Below are positions 42,928 through 51,457 of a stretch of 64,000 nt of DNA, piece after piece. The stretch covers positions 558,001 to 622,000 of the forward strand of contig NZ_JAZIFX010000001.1 in the NCBI RefSeq assembly GCF_036634175.1, read 5' to 3'. The position numbers and the translations under genes are program-made. Positions within the stretch are counted from its first letter, which is position 1, and the number at the start of each line of letters is the position of its first letter. This DNA is from Streptomyces sp. P9-A2 (GTDB lineage: Bacteria > Actinomycetota > Actinomycetes > Streptomycetales > Streptomycetaceae). Below the pieces are notes generated by a model, which was not told where the DNA came from, ran no database searches, and worked only from the letters and a program-made list of their open reading frames with translations.

Positions 42928-43162
42928 CCTACCATCCTGAGAGCGTCAGATCTTGACCTCCAGCCCCACCCATTGAATGACGCGTACGCATTAACATAGA
43001 TTGCAGGTCGGGCACTTCCAGGGGCCTCACGTAACCCAACACAGAAATAAATACCAGCGTTAAGGCGGATTCGCAGGTCACACCCGTTTCGCCACGCGAG
43101 CCAGCGCATCAGCCAACAAACCTGCGAACCCACCCGCCCCCTTAAGCACACCCTCAAGTGAT

Positions 43163-43402
43163 GTGAATCACATTCATGGCGGGCGGGTGCTCCCACCACC
43201 GGCCATCGCGGCCGCACACACCGTGCTTGTCATCGAGGGCACTTGGGATGAAGCCGATCGGGCGGAGCTGGAAGAGAGGGCCCGCGCGATCACCAGGGCC
43301 GGATGGTGGATCGACCAGCGCGACGCGGAAGGCCCTGACCTGCTCGAACTCCTCGACGCCGCCACCGAGTCGGACCGCGGAACCGAGAACCCCTACCGGT
43401 AA
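43163..43402 (+). pseudogene. partial duplicate of the 41657 gene (C-terminal piece)
   Basis: The frame encodes AAHTVLVIEGTWDEADRAELEERARAITRAGWW ... DRGTENPYR, the last ~65 residues of the zinc-ribbon-like protein, without its zinc-binding N-terminus. The first ~12 codons are not related. It contains the second 95-bp repeat copy. It may be translated but would lack half the protein. Confidence 0.7.
43260..43354 (+). repeat. 95-bp direct repeat, copy 2
   Basis: Identical to 42012-42106. The two copies are 1,248 bp apart in direct orientation, so recombination between them would delete the AT-rich segment and the small minus-strand unit. Confidence 0.9.
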
Positions 43403-43409
43403 GGACGGA

Positions 43410-43460
43410 CCGGAACGTAGCCGAGGGTCGCCGGTTGGCCAAACCGGCGATCCTCCGGAC
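43410..43460 (+). repeat. CCGGTT/AACCGG palindromic element, copy 2
   Basis: Core CCGGTTGGCCAAACCGG at 43431-43447. It is the counterpart of the element at 25159-25210 in the same orientation relative to its genes: 3' of one gene and 46 bp before the start of the next (43506). Confidence 0.6.
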
Positions 43461-43505
43461 CATTGATCCTCCCGCCGCCACCCGCCCCGTGTGGAAGGAC
43501 TTTCC

Positions 43506-43940
43506 GTGACCGAGCCCTGCCCGCCCCCGCCCCCTCCGGCCTTCGCGCCTACCCCCGACCCGCTCACCCCCTCCCGGGACGTCACCCACGCCCACTTCGA
43601 GGCCGGCGACCAGATCGTCGTCCTCAAGGGAGTCGCCGACGGAGAGCTGTGGGGAGACGCCATGCGTGTCGTCGCCCCCTCCTGGCACACGCCGACCGAC
43701 GAGGACGGGTGGCGGCTGCGCAACGCTACCGGCGGAGCCCAGACCTACATCACCGGCCACCCGCGCTACCTCGTGCACCTCTCGCGCCGCTGCCCGGACT
43801 GCCTGATCCACCTGCGCGCCATGGAAGACCACCTTCTGCCGAAGTACGCAGGGCAGGACGCACTGATCGACTGCGGCTGGTACACCACCACAGCCCTCGG
43901 CCAGCTTGTGCACATCGCCGACATCAGGCGCGGCCGGTGA
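43506..43940 (+). CDS. hypothetical protein, transfer region
   Basis: The GTG at 43506 follows GGAAGGACTTT; 144 residues (an upstream GTG at 43491 lacks a site). Core VTHAHFEAGDQIVVLKGVADGELWGDAMRVV ... ITGHPRYLVHLSRRCPDCLIHLRAMEDHLLPKYAG. Contains a lone C-x-x-C. Function unknown. Confidence 0.6.
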   Translation: MTEPCPPPPPPAFAPTPDPLTPSRDVTHAHFEAGDQIVVLKGVADGELWGDAMRVVAPSWHTPTDEDGWRLRNATGGAQTYITGHPRYLVHLSRRCPDCLIHLRAMEDHLLPKYAGQDALIDCGWYTTTALGQLVHIADIRRGR

Positions 43941-44162
43941 GCCTGCCCGCCCGCCACCCCGGCGCGGGCGCTCCCTGATCACCGCGCTCCGCCCGCGACC
44001 TCCGCCACCCAGGTCGCCAAGGCCAGCAGAGCAACACCGACGTGATCCCCCGAGTCAACGCCCGCACTCACACTCCGCACGGCCCGCTCTGCGAGGCCTT
44101 GGTGCGAACCGGTGTTGCCACCGCTCCACCCGCGGTACGAAACACCCCACGACGATCGCCGT

Positions 44163-44570
44163 AGGAGATTCGGCCTCGCCACCAAAGCCGTAGCCCGACT
44201 GCGGGCCGTCGGCTACCGCATCGACTGCGACAAGGACTTTCACACCGCCCGGCGCCCCGCCTTCACTGACTGCCGCTGGGCGCCCAGGTCGCACAGCTCG
44301 CCGAGTTCATGCGCAAGGTCACCACCACTGACGAGGGGCCGAGGTCCTCACCGAGCTGGCTGCCTCCCACGACGGCATGGACGAGGCCGCCGACCCACAT
44401 GTGGCCTGCGCTACCTCGCAGACCGGCACCCCTGCACCCCGGCCGCAGCACCTACGCGGAAGAGATCCCCGCCACAGAGCGCGAACGCTCCAGCATGTGC
44501 GCCTGCCCGCCCCGCCACGTGCCGTGCCAGTACCGCCTCCGCCCACCGTCGTCGGGCTTCGCCGCTGACG
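44163..44570 (+). pseudogene. frameshifted remnant of a transfer-region gene
   Basis: Coding-like stretches appear one after another in different frames: RRFGLATKAVARLRAVGYRI (44163-), VAQLAEFMRKVTTTDE (44285-) and AEVLTELAASHDGMDEAADP (44340-). A tail AEEIPATERERSSMCACPP (44450-) follows. They read as one protein of a type common in these elements, broken by at least two frameshifts. The 220 bp before it (43941-44160) hold no convincing gene. Confidence 0.55.
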
Positions 44571-44594
44571 CCGTCCCATCTGACCAAGGAAGAC

Positions 44595-45341
44595 ATGCAC
44601 GACCACGACTCCGGACGCCTTGTCTCGTTCGCCGATGTCCTCGCCGGTGAACTGCCCGATGCCTGGACCAGCAGCCACCACCCGGCCGAGGACAAGGACG
44701 ACCTCGCCGAACTCACCGACCGTATCTGGGACATGGACCTCGTCGCCCAAGCCCTCGTCAAGCACCCGCTCCAGCAAGCGGCGGTCCTCACCCGCCAGGA
44801 CGGTGCGCAGCTCGTCGTCCTCGACCGACCTGGACGGGACGGATTCCTCATCGCCGCCGTCGCCCCCAGCAACCTCCCCGCGGAGGCGTTCCTGGGTCTG
44901 CGTGAACCAGACGGGATCGTCCTGACGGACAACCCGTTCCACAGCGCCGAGTTGGTCACCGGCGACCTACTGGCCCGTCTCGACACCGCTCTCGCCTAGG
45001 CCCGCTGCAACGCCGCAGGCATCCGGCCGTCCCAGCCGGACCTCGTCGTCCTGACCTGGCAGCCGGACGGCAGCCTCGCCGCCGCCCCTGTCGGCGCGAA
45101 GGCCGCCGAAGTCCTGACCGCCAACGGGTTTATCCGCGATGACGACGGCACCTACCGCCTGAGCGGTGACGACACCACCGCCCAGGCCCGCGCCGTACGG
45201 GCGATCGGTCCGCAGCTCGACGCTCACCGCATCACCACCGCGCTTCAGTCTCCCTCGGGCCGGATCCCGCCCACCGCCACCCCGTCGGCGCCCGTTCCGG
45301 CCCTGCCCACCACCAGGGCCTCGGCCGGGAGAGGACGGTGA
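44595..45341 (+). pseudogene. transfer-region gene interrupted by an in-frame amber codon
   Basis: The ATG at 44595 follows AAGGAAG. The frame is 249 codons long with a single TAG at 44997-44999, after LLARLDTALA. Reading on gives GIRPSQPDLVVLTWQPDGSLAAAPVGAKAAEVLTANGF and a normal TGA at 45341 that overlaps the next start (GTGA), which shows that the downstream half was once part of the gene. The 134-residue N-terminal product may still be made. It shares the DRPGxxGFLIAAVAP module with the 37942 gene. Confidence 0.7.
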
Positions 45342-45835
45342 CGCAAAACATCAGCGAGCGCGCCGGTCCGCCGTCCGATCCCCGGCGCGAGGCACCCCAG
45401 CCCATGCAGATCGGCCGCCGCACTGACCTCGCCCACTTGCTCGGGAGGACCATGCCCCACACTGCCCCCTACCCGGCCCGGCTCGCCGACGAGATCGCGC
45501 GTCAGCTCGGCCGGCTCACCGACCATCTCTCCCAACTCCCCGCACACGAGGCCATCCAGGTCATCGCACGGGTCCTCGAACCGCAGGACGGTGTCCTCGA
45601 GCGCGTCACCCACCTGGTCGTCACCGGCTCCCACTTCGCCAAGGACCAGGCCGAATGCGGCATCCTGCCGACCGAGGTCTGGCTCGCCCTCGGCCGGGCC
45701 GCGAACGAGCTGCACGACATCGCGCTCGACCTCGACGAGCACACCGACACGCTCGCCGAACTGACCACCCGCCCTGCACCCACTCCCGCACCGCCCCCGA
45801 ACGCCGCACCACTCGTCGTCCGGCGCCGCCGGTGA
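45338..45835 (+). CDS. hypothetical protein, transfer region
   Basis: The GTG at 45338 overlaps the TGA of the previous frame; 165 residues. An ATG at 45452 with a strong GGGAGGA site is an alternative start, giving 127 residues. The core is helical (YPARLADEIARQLGRLTDHLSQLPAHEAIQVIARVLEPQ), with a Pro-rich tail. GTGA joint with the next gene. Confidence 0.55.
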   Translation: MTQNISERAGPPSDPRREAPQPMQIGRRTDLAHLLGRTMPHTAPYPARLADEIARQLGRLTDHLSQLPAHEAIQVIARVLEPQDGVLERVTHLVVTGSHFAKDQAECGILPTEVWLALGRAANELHDIALDLDEHTDTLAELTTRPAPTPAPPPNAAPLVVRRRR

Positions 45836-46635
45836 AGAAAAGGCAATGGCACGGCTGGAGTCCAGGCGAGCAGGCCGAGCAGCACTACCTGATCGAGCCC
45901 CGTACCCTCGCCGGCGGCGGAGACGTCCGTCACGTCTCCGAGTTCCTGCGCGCCTCTGGATGGCGGGACCGATCAAAGCCCGGCGGGCCCCTGCTCATGG
46001 ACAGCCCCGACCGCAGCATCCGCATCGGGTACGACCCCTTCGTCCAGCCCGGCGGATGGACCATTCACGGAAAGGCCACCACCCACCAGGATGAATGGAC
46101 AGCGATCCTGGGCCGCCAAGCACCGGTCGAAATCGTCGCCGGGCTCACCGACGTGCTCACCCGTCCTCGCTCCGCACACGCCCCCACCGTCTGGGCCCCG
46201 CTCCAGGAACAGCGCTGGTACATCCCACCCAGCGACGGCCACATCACCGCCGTGAGCCCCGACCGCTCGGCCTGGATGCAGTTCCACCAGGCCCCCGACG
46301 GCCACGCCATGTGGTGGTCCGGAGCCCAGGATCACCAAGGCAACTGCTGGACAGCCCAGTTCACCGCCACCACCCCGATGCACCTCGTGCAGAACTACGC
46401 CGCCGCCCTTGCCAGCCCCGAGCCCGTCATGCGCCCCCGCGGACGCGTCCCCCACAGCACCCGGATCCGCACCACTTCCGTCTCGGTCCTCCCCTCGCAG
46501 CTCAGCGCCTGGCAGCAAGCCCGCATCACCGCCGCCCGCGCCGCCACCTGGGCCCGCACCTCCTGGCAGACCAACCAGCCCCCCACCACCGCGCGCCCCC
46601 GCGCCACCCAGCGCGGCGCCCGCGCCCACCGCTGA
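45832..46635 (+). CDS. DUF317 protein
   Basis: GTG start overlapping the previous stop; 267 residues. DUF317 features: EPRTLAGGGDVRHVSEFLRASGW, SPDRSIRIGYDPFVQPGGWTIH, EIVAGLTDVLTRP, then the second unit with SPDRSAWMQFHQAPDGHAMWW. C-terminal basic tail. Confidence 0.75.
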   Translation: MKKRQWHGWSPGEQAEQHYLIEPRTLAGGGDVRHVSEFLRASGWRDRSKPGGPLLMDSPDRSIRIGYDPFVQPGGWTIHGKATTHQDEWTAILGRQAPVEIVAGLTDVLTRPRSAHAPTVWAPLQEQRWYIPPSDGHITAVSPDRSAWMQFHQAPDGHAMWWSGAQDHQGNCWTAQFTATTPMHLVQNYAAALASPEPVMRPRGRVPHSTRIRTTSVSVLPSQLSAWQQARITAARAATWARTSWQTNQPPTTARPRATQRGARAHR

Positions 46636-46666
46636 TTCCTTCGTCTCCTCACCTCCAAGGAGTCCC

Positions 46667-47023
46667 GTGCCCGCACCCACCCCCGGCGACATCCACGCCG
46701 CCACCCAGACCCTGGCCCGGCTCACCGAGTACCTGCGCGAGAACCCCGAGCCCGCCGAGGCACTCGGCCTCATCGAGCCGCTGCTGGACGAGTACACCGG
46801 TGTCCCCGTCCAGCTCGCCGATGCCCTGCGCGCCCTGGCCCGAGCCGTGCAGGAGCACCCCGCCACCCCTCACACCGTCGAAACCGACCTCCTGATCCAG
46901 GAGTTGCGCACCGCCGCGTGGGAGCAGGCCGACCAGCACACCCTCCACTACGCTCTCGACGATCTGCGCGGCCTGTACCGGAAGGCACCCGAGTCCCTGT
47001 CGGAGTGCGGCCCGTGTCCGTGA
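46667..47023 (+). CDS. helical hypothetical protein
   Basis: The GTG at 46667 follows CCAAGGAGTCCC; 118 residues, all helical (DIHAATQTLARLTEYLRENPEPAEALGLIEPLLDEYTGVPVQLADALRALARAVQ). Similar in plan to the protein at 45338. Ends overlapping the start of the next DUF317 gene. Confidence 0.55.
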   Translation: MPAPTPGDIHAATQTLARLTEYLRENPEPAEALGLIEPLLDEYTGVPVQLADALRALARAVQEHPATPHTVETDLLIQELRTAAWEQADQHTLHYALDDLRGLYRKAPESLSECGPCP

Positions 47024-47829
47024 GCGAACGGCAGCTCGCCGCCTTCGCTGGCACCCACGCCTGGCGCGTCCCGTTCGACACCAGTCCGCGCCACCTGGCC
47101 GGCCCCGGCGACGGCCGACACGTCACCCACGGCCTGGCCGCGGCCGGATGGACGCGCACGTCCGACCCGCTGAGCCCCGAGATCGTACTGACGAGCCCGG
47201 ACCACCGGCACAGCCTGCAGTTCGACCCGCAGTCCGCCACCGCCGCTCGGTGGCGGCTGCGAGCCGAGCCCACCGACACCGACCCGGGCTGGTACGCAGA
47301 GTTCGGTGAACTCGTCCCCGCCGAGGTCCTCAGCGCTGTCACCGATGCCCTCGTCACCCCCTCGACCGTAGATCCACGCGACCCCCTGGTCGCGGCGGAC
47401 GCCGCAGGCTGGCTCATCGATGCGCGCGGTGCGGCCAGTTCGCCGGACGCTGCGTGCCGCGTCGAACGACGCCCCGAACGGCACGCCACCGTGTCCTGGC
47501 ACGTGGAGGCGCACGAGCCCGGACACGGTTTCCGTGGCCTCCAACTCTGGCACGCCTGGTTCGATACCCAGACGCCCACCCGCCTGGTGAAAGCCTTCGT
47601 CACCGCACTCGCCGACCCCGCCCCGCTCCAGCGCGGCATGTTCGACCGCACCGCCCACGGCGCCGTGCAGGAGCCGAGCCTCCTGTCCCCGCAGCACGTG
47701 GTCGACGCACACACCGAGCGACTCCGTGCCCTTGGTGCCCGGATCCGTGCGGCCCGGCGGCGCCCCCAGCCCGAGACGGCCGAGGTCCCCGCTCCGCCGC
47801 CATCCCCGTCTGCCTCCCTGCGGCGATGA
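47014..47829 (+). CDS. DUF317 protein
   Basis: Start at GTG 47014 (GGAG 8 bases upstream) or GTG 47020 (overlapping the previous stop); 271 or 269 residues. Two DUF317 units: PRHLAGPGDGRHVTHGLAAAGW ... SPDHRHSLQFDPQS ... ELVPAEVLSAVTDAL, then AAGWLIDARGAASS ... WHVEAHEPGHGFRGLQLWHAWFDTQTPTRLVKAFVTALA. ATGA joint with the next gene. Confidence 0.75.
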   Translation: MSVSERQLAAFAGTHAWRVPFDTSPRHLAGPGDGRHVTHGLAAAGWTRTSDPLSPEIVLTSPDHRHSLQFDPQSATAARWRLRAEPTDTDPGWYAEFGELVPAEVLSAVTDALVTPSTVDPRDPLVAADAAGWLIDARGAASSPDAACRVERRPERHATVSWHVEAHEPGHGFRGLQLWHAWFDTQTPTRLVKAFVTALADPAPLQRGMFDRTAHGAVQEPSLLSPQHVVDAHTERLRALGARIRAARRRPQPETAEVPAPPPSPSASLRR

Positions 47830-48455
47830 CCGCCAAACATGGGACCCCGAACATCACCACCCCACAAGGACCCGTCATTTCCACCACCTCCGACTCCCAC
47901 CGCGCCACGCTGAAGCAGCTCTCCGCCTTCCTACGCGAGAGCACCTACATCCTGGCCAACTGGAACTACTACTCCGAAGAGAACACCGACCTCGACGGCT
48001 GGCCGTTCGACGAGCACGCCTACGGCCTCCGCCAGCACCAGCGCGACCGCGAGACCGCCGAAGCATTCGAGGCCGTCCGCCCCACCGCACGGCAACTCCT
48101 CGCCACCGCAGAAGAACAACTCGCCCCACTGCCCGCCCATACGGTCCAGCCCCGCTGGGCCTGGCAGCTCGGCACCCTGCGCGACGCGCTCGACCGCCTG
48201 GACACCCTGCACCAGGAGTGGCAGCAGACCTGCGCCGACCTCCCCCTCACTGCCCGGCCCGGCACTCCGGCGTACGACGACGCGCTCGTCGACCACTACG
48301 CCGAGGCATGGAGCTACCTCGACGACTGGGCCACCCATGGCCACGCCGTCATCGACATCAACACCACTGCCCGCAGCACCCAGTCACGCCTGGCCCCGCC
48401 GCCGACCGCGAAGTCGGCGCCCGTGGTCGGCCGGACCACCCCGGTACGGAGGTAG
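47826..48455 (+). CDS. hypothetical helical protein, transfer region
   Basis: The ATG overlaps the previous stop (ATGA); 209 residues. Helical with conserved aromatic stretches (AFLRESTYILANWNYYSEENTDLDGWPFDEHAYGL; PRWAWQLGTLRDALDRLDTLHQEW; YAEAWSYLDDWATHGHAVI). No known domain. It lies just upstream of the coupling-protein gene. Confidence 0.6.
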   Translation: MTAKHGTPNITTPQGPVISTTSDSHRATLKQLSAFLRESTYILANWNYYSEENTDLDGWPFDEHAYGLRQHQRDRETAEAFEAVRPTARQLLATAEEQLAPLPAHTVQPRWAWQLGTLRDALDRLDTLHQEWQQTCADLPLTARPGTPAYDDALVDHYAEAWSYLDDWATHGHAVIDINTTARSTQSRLAPPPTAKSAPVVGRTTPVRR

Positions 48456-48994
48456 TGGTGCCCTCGTCTCCCGAGACCGTCGACCCGAACCGCATCACAC
48501 GGGCCGAGGCGAACCTGCCTGTCGGCCTGATCGCCTTCGCCCTGCAGAACCGCGTCCGCACACTCACCGCCCGCCGCAGCGCACCGCCGGCGGCCCCGAG
48601 CACCCCGCGACGCCCCCCCGGCCCACTCGGGCAACACCCGCTGAACCACGCCTCCCGCCCTCGCCCTCGCCCGGAAGCACATCGCCCTTGCCCCCTTCCG
48701 CCAACAAGCCCTCCGACGGCTACGACATCGCCTTCCGCCTCCTCCTGGGCGTGGCCGCCATCGTCGTCCCCCTGGCCCACCTCGCCTGGCTGTCCAGCAA
48801 CATCACCGCCTGGCTGGCCGGCCAACCCTGGGCCGCATACGCACCCGCCACCGCTCTGCTCCAACCCGACCAGCTCTGGCCCCACACCGGAAAAACGTCC
48901 CTGCTCATCGGAGCCCGCCTCGTCCCCGCCGCCGTGCTGCTCGCGCTCGCCACCGCAGCCGTCGTCCTGTGGTCGCGCCACAAAACCGGTGTAG
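48455..48994 (+). CDS. small ORF before the coupling protein, probably frameshifted at its end
   Basis: A GTG shares one base with the TAG of the preceding gene. The first ~40 residues (ETVDPNRITRAEANLPVGLIAFALQNRVRTLTARRS) look like a real small protein. Beyond ~80 residues the frame is only a shadow of the coupling-protein gene, which it overlaps by 307 bp. The native end was probably near 48690. Confidence 0.35.
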   Translation: MVPSSPETVDPNRITRAEANLPVGLIAFALQNRVRTLTARRSAPPAAPSTPRRPPGPLGQHPLNHASRPRPRPEAHRPCPLPPTSPPTATTSPSASSWAWPPSSSPWPTSPGCPATSPPGWPANPGPHTHPPPLCSNPTSSGPTPEKRPCSSEPASSPPPCCSRSPPQPSSCGRATKPV

Positions 48995-50475
48995 GACGGA
49001 AGAAGAAGATCGCCGGTATGGCCAAGCCCAAGGACATCGAGCCCCTGCTGGCCAAGGCCATCACCGACAAGGCCCGCTCCCTGCGGCCGAGCCTGAAGAC
49101 CGCCAAGCGCATCGACGCCAAGGACACAGGCGTCCTCCTCGGCAACCTGCAGGGCACCAAGCACGAGGTCCGCATGGGGTACGAGGACGTCGCCGTCGCG
49201 ATCATGGCCCCGCGCTCCGGCAAGACCACGTCGCTGGCGATCCCCTCGATCCTCAACGCGCCCGGCCCGGTCCTGCTGACCTCGAACAAGGCGGCGGGCG
49301 ACGCGTACACCGCGACCCTCGACGCCCGGACCGCGGTGGGGCGGGGGTGGTCGATGGACCCACAGCAGATCGCCCACGCGTCCCGCGAGATGTGGTGGAA
49401 CCCCCTCGCGGACGCCAAGACGCTGGACGGTGCCGGCCGCCTGGCCGGGCACTTCCTCGCTGCGAGCGTGGACGCCTCACAGCAGGGTGACTTCTGGTCG
49501 AAGGCCGGATCCAACATCCTGTCGCAGCTCTTCCTCGCCGCCGCCCTCGACGACCGGCCCATCACCGACGTCATGCAGTGGCTCGCGTTCCCCGCCGACC
49601 GCACCCCACTGGACATCCTCCGCGACCACGGCTTCACCGCCGTCGCCGCCCAGCTCAAGGGCACCGTCGAGGGCCCGCCCGAGACCCGCGACGGCATCTA
49701 CGAGACCGCCCGCCAGTACGCCGCCGCCCTGCTGAACTCCGAGATCGCCGTGTGGGTCACCCCGCAGAAGAACGTCCCCGAGTTCAAACCGGCCGAGTTC
49801 GTCACCTCCGCCGACACGCTCTACCTGCTGAGCAAGGACGGCGGAGGCGGAGCGAGCGCCCTGATCGCTGCATGCGCGGACTCCGTGATGCGGGCCGCGA
49901 CCGCCCAGGCAGAGCGCGCCGGCGGACGCCTCGACCCGCCGATGCTCGCGATCCTCGACGAGGCCGCCAACGTCTGCAAGATCTCTGACCTTCCGGACCT
50001 GTACTCCCACCTCGGCAGCCGCGGGATCATCCCGATCACCATCCTGCAGTCCTACCGCCAGGGCCAGAAGGTCTGGGGCGACGCCGGCATGGACGCCATG
50101 TGGTCCGCCTCCACCGTGAAGGTCATCGGCTCCGGCATCGACGACCCGGACTTCGCCGACAAGCTGTCCCGGCTGATCGGCGACCACGACGTCGAGACCA
50201 CCTCCACCTCCCATTCCGAGTCCGGCAAGTCCACCTCGGTGTCCATGCGGCAGGAGCGGATCCTGCCCGCCGACGCTATCCGCGCCCTGCCCAAGGGCAC
50301 CGCCCTGTGCTTCGCCACCGGCATGCGCGCCGCCATGCTCGACCTGCGCCCCTGGTACCTGGAGCCCGGCGCCGGCGAGCTGTCTGCCGCCTCCGCCCGT
50401 GCTTCGAAGGCCATCACCACCCGCGCCGTCGCCAAGCACACACCCATGCAGGACGACTTCGGCCCTGCGACCTGA
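48688..50475 (+). CDS. VirD4/TraG-like conjugative coupling protein
   Basis: The TTG at 48688 follows GGAAGCAC; 595 residues. Two N-terminal transmembrane helices (IAFRLLLGVAAIVVPLAHLAWL; LLIGARLVPAAVLLALATAAVVLWS). AAA core with Walker A IMAPRSGKTTSLAIPSIL near 173, typical VLLTSNKAAGD after it, Walker B PMLAILDEAANVCKI near 420 and the ITILQSYRQGQKVWGD sensor motif. It would bring relaxosome DNA to the channel. No relaxase gene was found in the window. Confidence 0.9.
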   Translation: MPPSANKPSDGYDIAFRLLLGVAAIVVPLAHLAWLSSNITAWLAGQPWAAYAPATALLQPDQLWPHTGKTSLLIGARLVPAAVLLALATAAVVLWSRHKTGVGRKKKIAGMAKPKDIEPLLAKAITDKARSLRPSLKTAKRIDAKDTGVLLGNLQGTKHEVRMGYEDVAVAIMAPRSGKTTSLAIPSILNAPGPVLLTSNKAAGDAYTATLDARTAVGRGWSMDPQQIAHASREMWWNPLADAKTLDGAGRLAGHFLAASVDASQQGDFWSKAGSNILSQLFLAAALDDRPITDVMQWLAFPADRTPLDILRDHGFTAVAAQLKGTVEGPPETRDGIYETARQYAAALLNSEIAVWVTPQKNVPEFKPAEFVTSADTLYLLSKDGGGGASALIAACADSVMRAATAQAERAGGRLDPPMLAILDEAANVCKISDLPDLYSHLGSRGIIPITILQSYRQGQKVWGDAGMDAMWSASTVKVIGSGIDDPDFADKLSRLIGDHDVETTSTSHSESGKSTSVSMRQERILPADAIRALPKGTALCFATGMRAAMLDLRPWYLEPGAGELSAASARASKAITTRAVAKHTPMQDDFGPAT

Positions 50476-50515
50476 TCACAGCGCCTCGCCACTCCACCGG
50501 AGCCCCACCATCACC

Positions 50516-51343
50516 ATGCGCCAAATTGACCTGCCCGCACAGATCGACCATCTCCGCAAGCTCGGCGCCGACTTCGCCGCCCTGCACACCACCGTCACCG
50601 CCCTGAACGCCCATCCGGGCAGCGAGATGCTGCAGCAGGTCGGTCCCAAAATCCTCGCCGTCCACGAGCTCGTCGGCCGCGCCTTGGTCCGCCTGTCCGT
50701 GCTCGATGGCAGCCAGTACACAGCCGTGCCCGGCAGTCGTTCCTCCCTGGAGATGCTCAGTGAGGTCATCGCCTCCGGCTCTCTCGCCGCTTCGCAGCTG
50801 GCGAGAGCCGTGGCCGACAACCCGCTCGAAGCCGCCGCCTTCGCCGGAGGCCCACCGGCCGACGACGCTGCCGTGCACCAAGCCCGGCACGCCGAGGCCA
50901 GGCCCCTCCTGGCCGAGAGCCTGACCACGGCCGCCCACCACCTCGACCTGTGCGCGACGTGCTGCCAGTACACGGCGGCCGGGGTCGCCCGCGACCTGAA
51001 GGACCACCCAGAACACCGCCCGTCACTGCCGCAGTTGACCGACGCCCAGTACACGGCGCTCGACAAGATCACCCAAGGCGGCGCCCGCCGCTACGAGCGC
51101 CGAGGCGGAAGCAGGAGCGTCATGGCCGGCGACGGCAGCAGCATCCACGCCACACCCTTCGCCGTGCTGGAGAAGCACCGCCTGATCCGGATCGACACAC
51201 AGCACTCCGCCATCGCCGGCCAGGACATCACGGTCACGGCCGCCGGGAAGCTGGTGCTGGACACTCAGCGGCCCGGACCGACGCCCTCAGCATCACCGGG
51301 CAAGGTACCCGCACCCAGCAAGCCGGGCGGGAGGCGCCGATGA
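50516..51343 (+). CDS. hypothetical protein with C-terminal wHTH-like part
   Basis: The ATG at 50516 is chosen as the first of the conserved-looking frame; 275 residues. N-terminal 100 residues helical (IDHLRKLGADFAALHTTVTALN). After LPQLTDAQYTALDKITQGGARRYE comes a winged-helix-like stretch (SSIHATPFAVLEKHRLIRIDTQ ... DITVTAAGKLVLDTQ). ATGA joint with the next small ORF. Function unknown. Confidence 0.6.
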   Translation: MRQIDLPAQIDHLRKLGADFAALHTTVTALNAHPGSEMLQQVGPKILAVHELVGRALVRLSVLDGSQYTAVPGSRSSLEMLSEVIASGSLAASQLARAVADNPLEAAAFAGGPPADDAAVHQARHAEARPLLAESLTTAAHHLDLCATCCQYTAAGVARDLKDHPEHRPSLPQLTDAQYTALDKITQGGARRYERRGGSRSVMAGDGSSIHATPFAVLEKHRLIRIDTQHSAIAGQDITVTAAGKLVLDTQRPGPTPSASPGKVPAPSKPGGRRR

Positions 51344-51414
51344 GCAGCCTTCGCCCCGCCAAAGCGGGCGCTCTTGTCGCCGTCATCTCCCACGCACTCC
51401 ATACGCAGCGCTGA
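51340..51414 (+). CDS. 24-residue ORF
   Basis: The ATG overlaps the stop of the previous gene (ATGA); the product starts MSSLRPAKAGALVAV. It may be a leader peptide or the stump of a lost gene. Confidence 0.25.
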   Translation: MSSLRPAKAGALVAVISHALHTQR

Positions 51415-51457
51415 GCGCCGGCCCACTCTCCCCACCATCTCACCGTCAGGACTTGCC

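Larger units (their letters stand above)
42247..43162. other. mostly non-coding, locally AT-rich segment
   Basis: Long-frame coding signal of the plus-strand operon stops here. 42420-42600 is the most AT-rich run of the transfer region (many AAAAT/GAAAT words) and has no credible gene; an ORF at 42436-42630 has unusual composition and no ribosome site. The right half holds a tiny minus-strand unit (42649-42881), two TTGAG/CTCAA palindromes and a hairpin. 42930-43162 shows nothing assignable. A replication, partition or transfer site could lie here but no diagnostic feature is seen. Confidence 0.4.
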
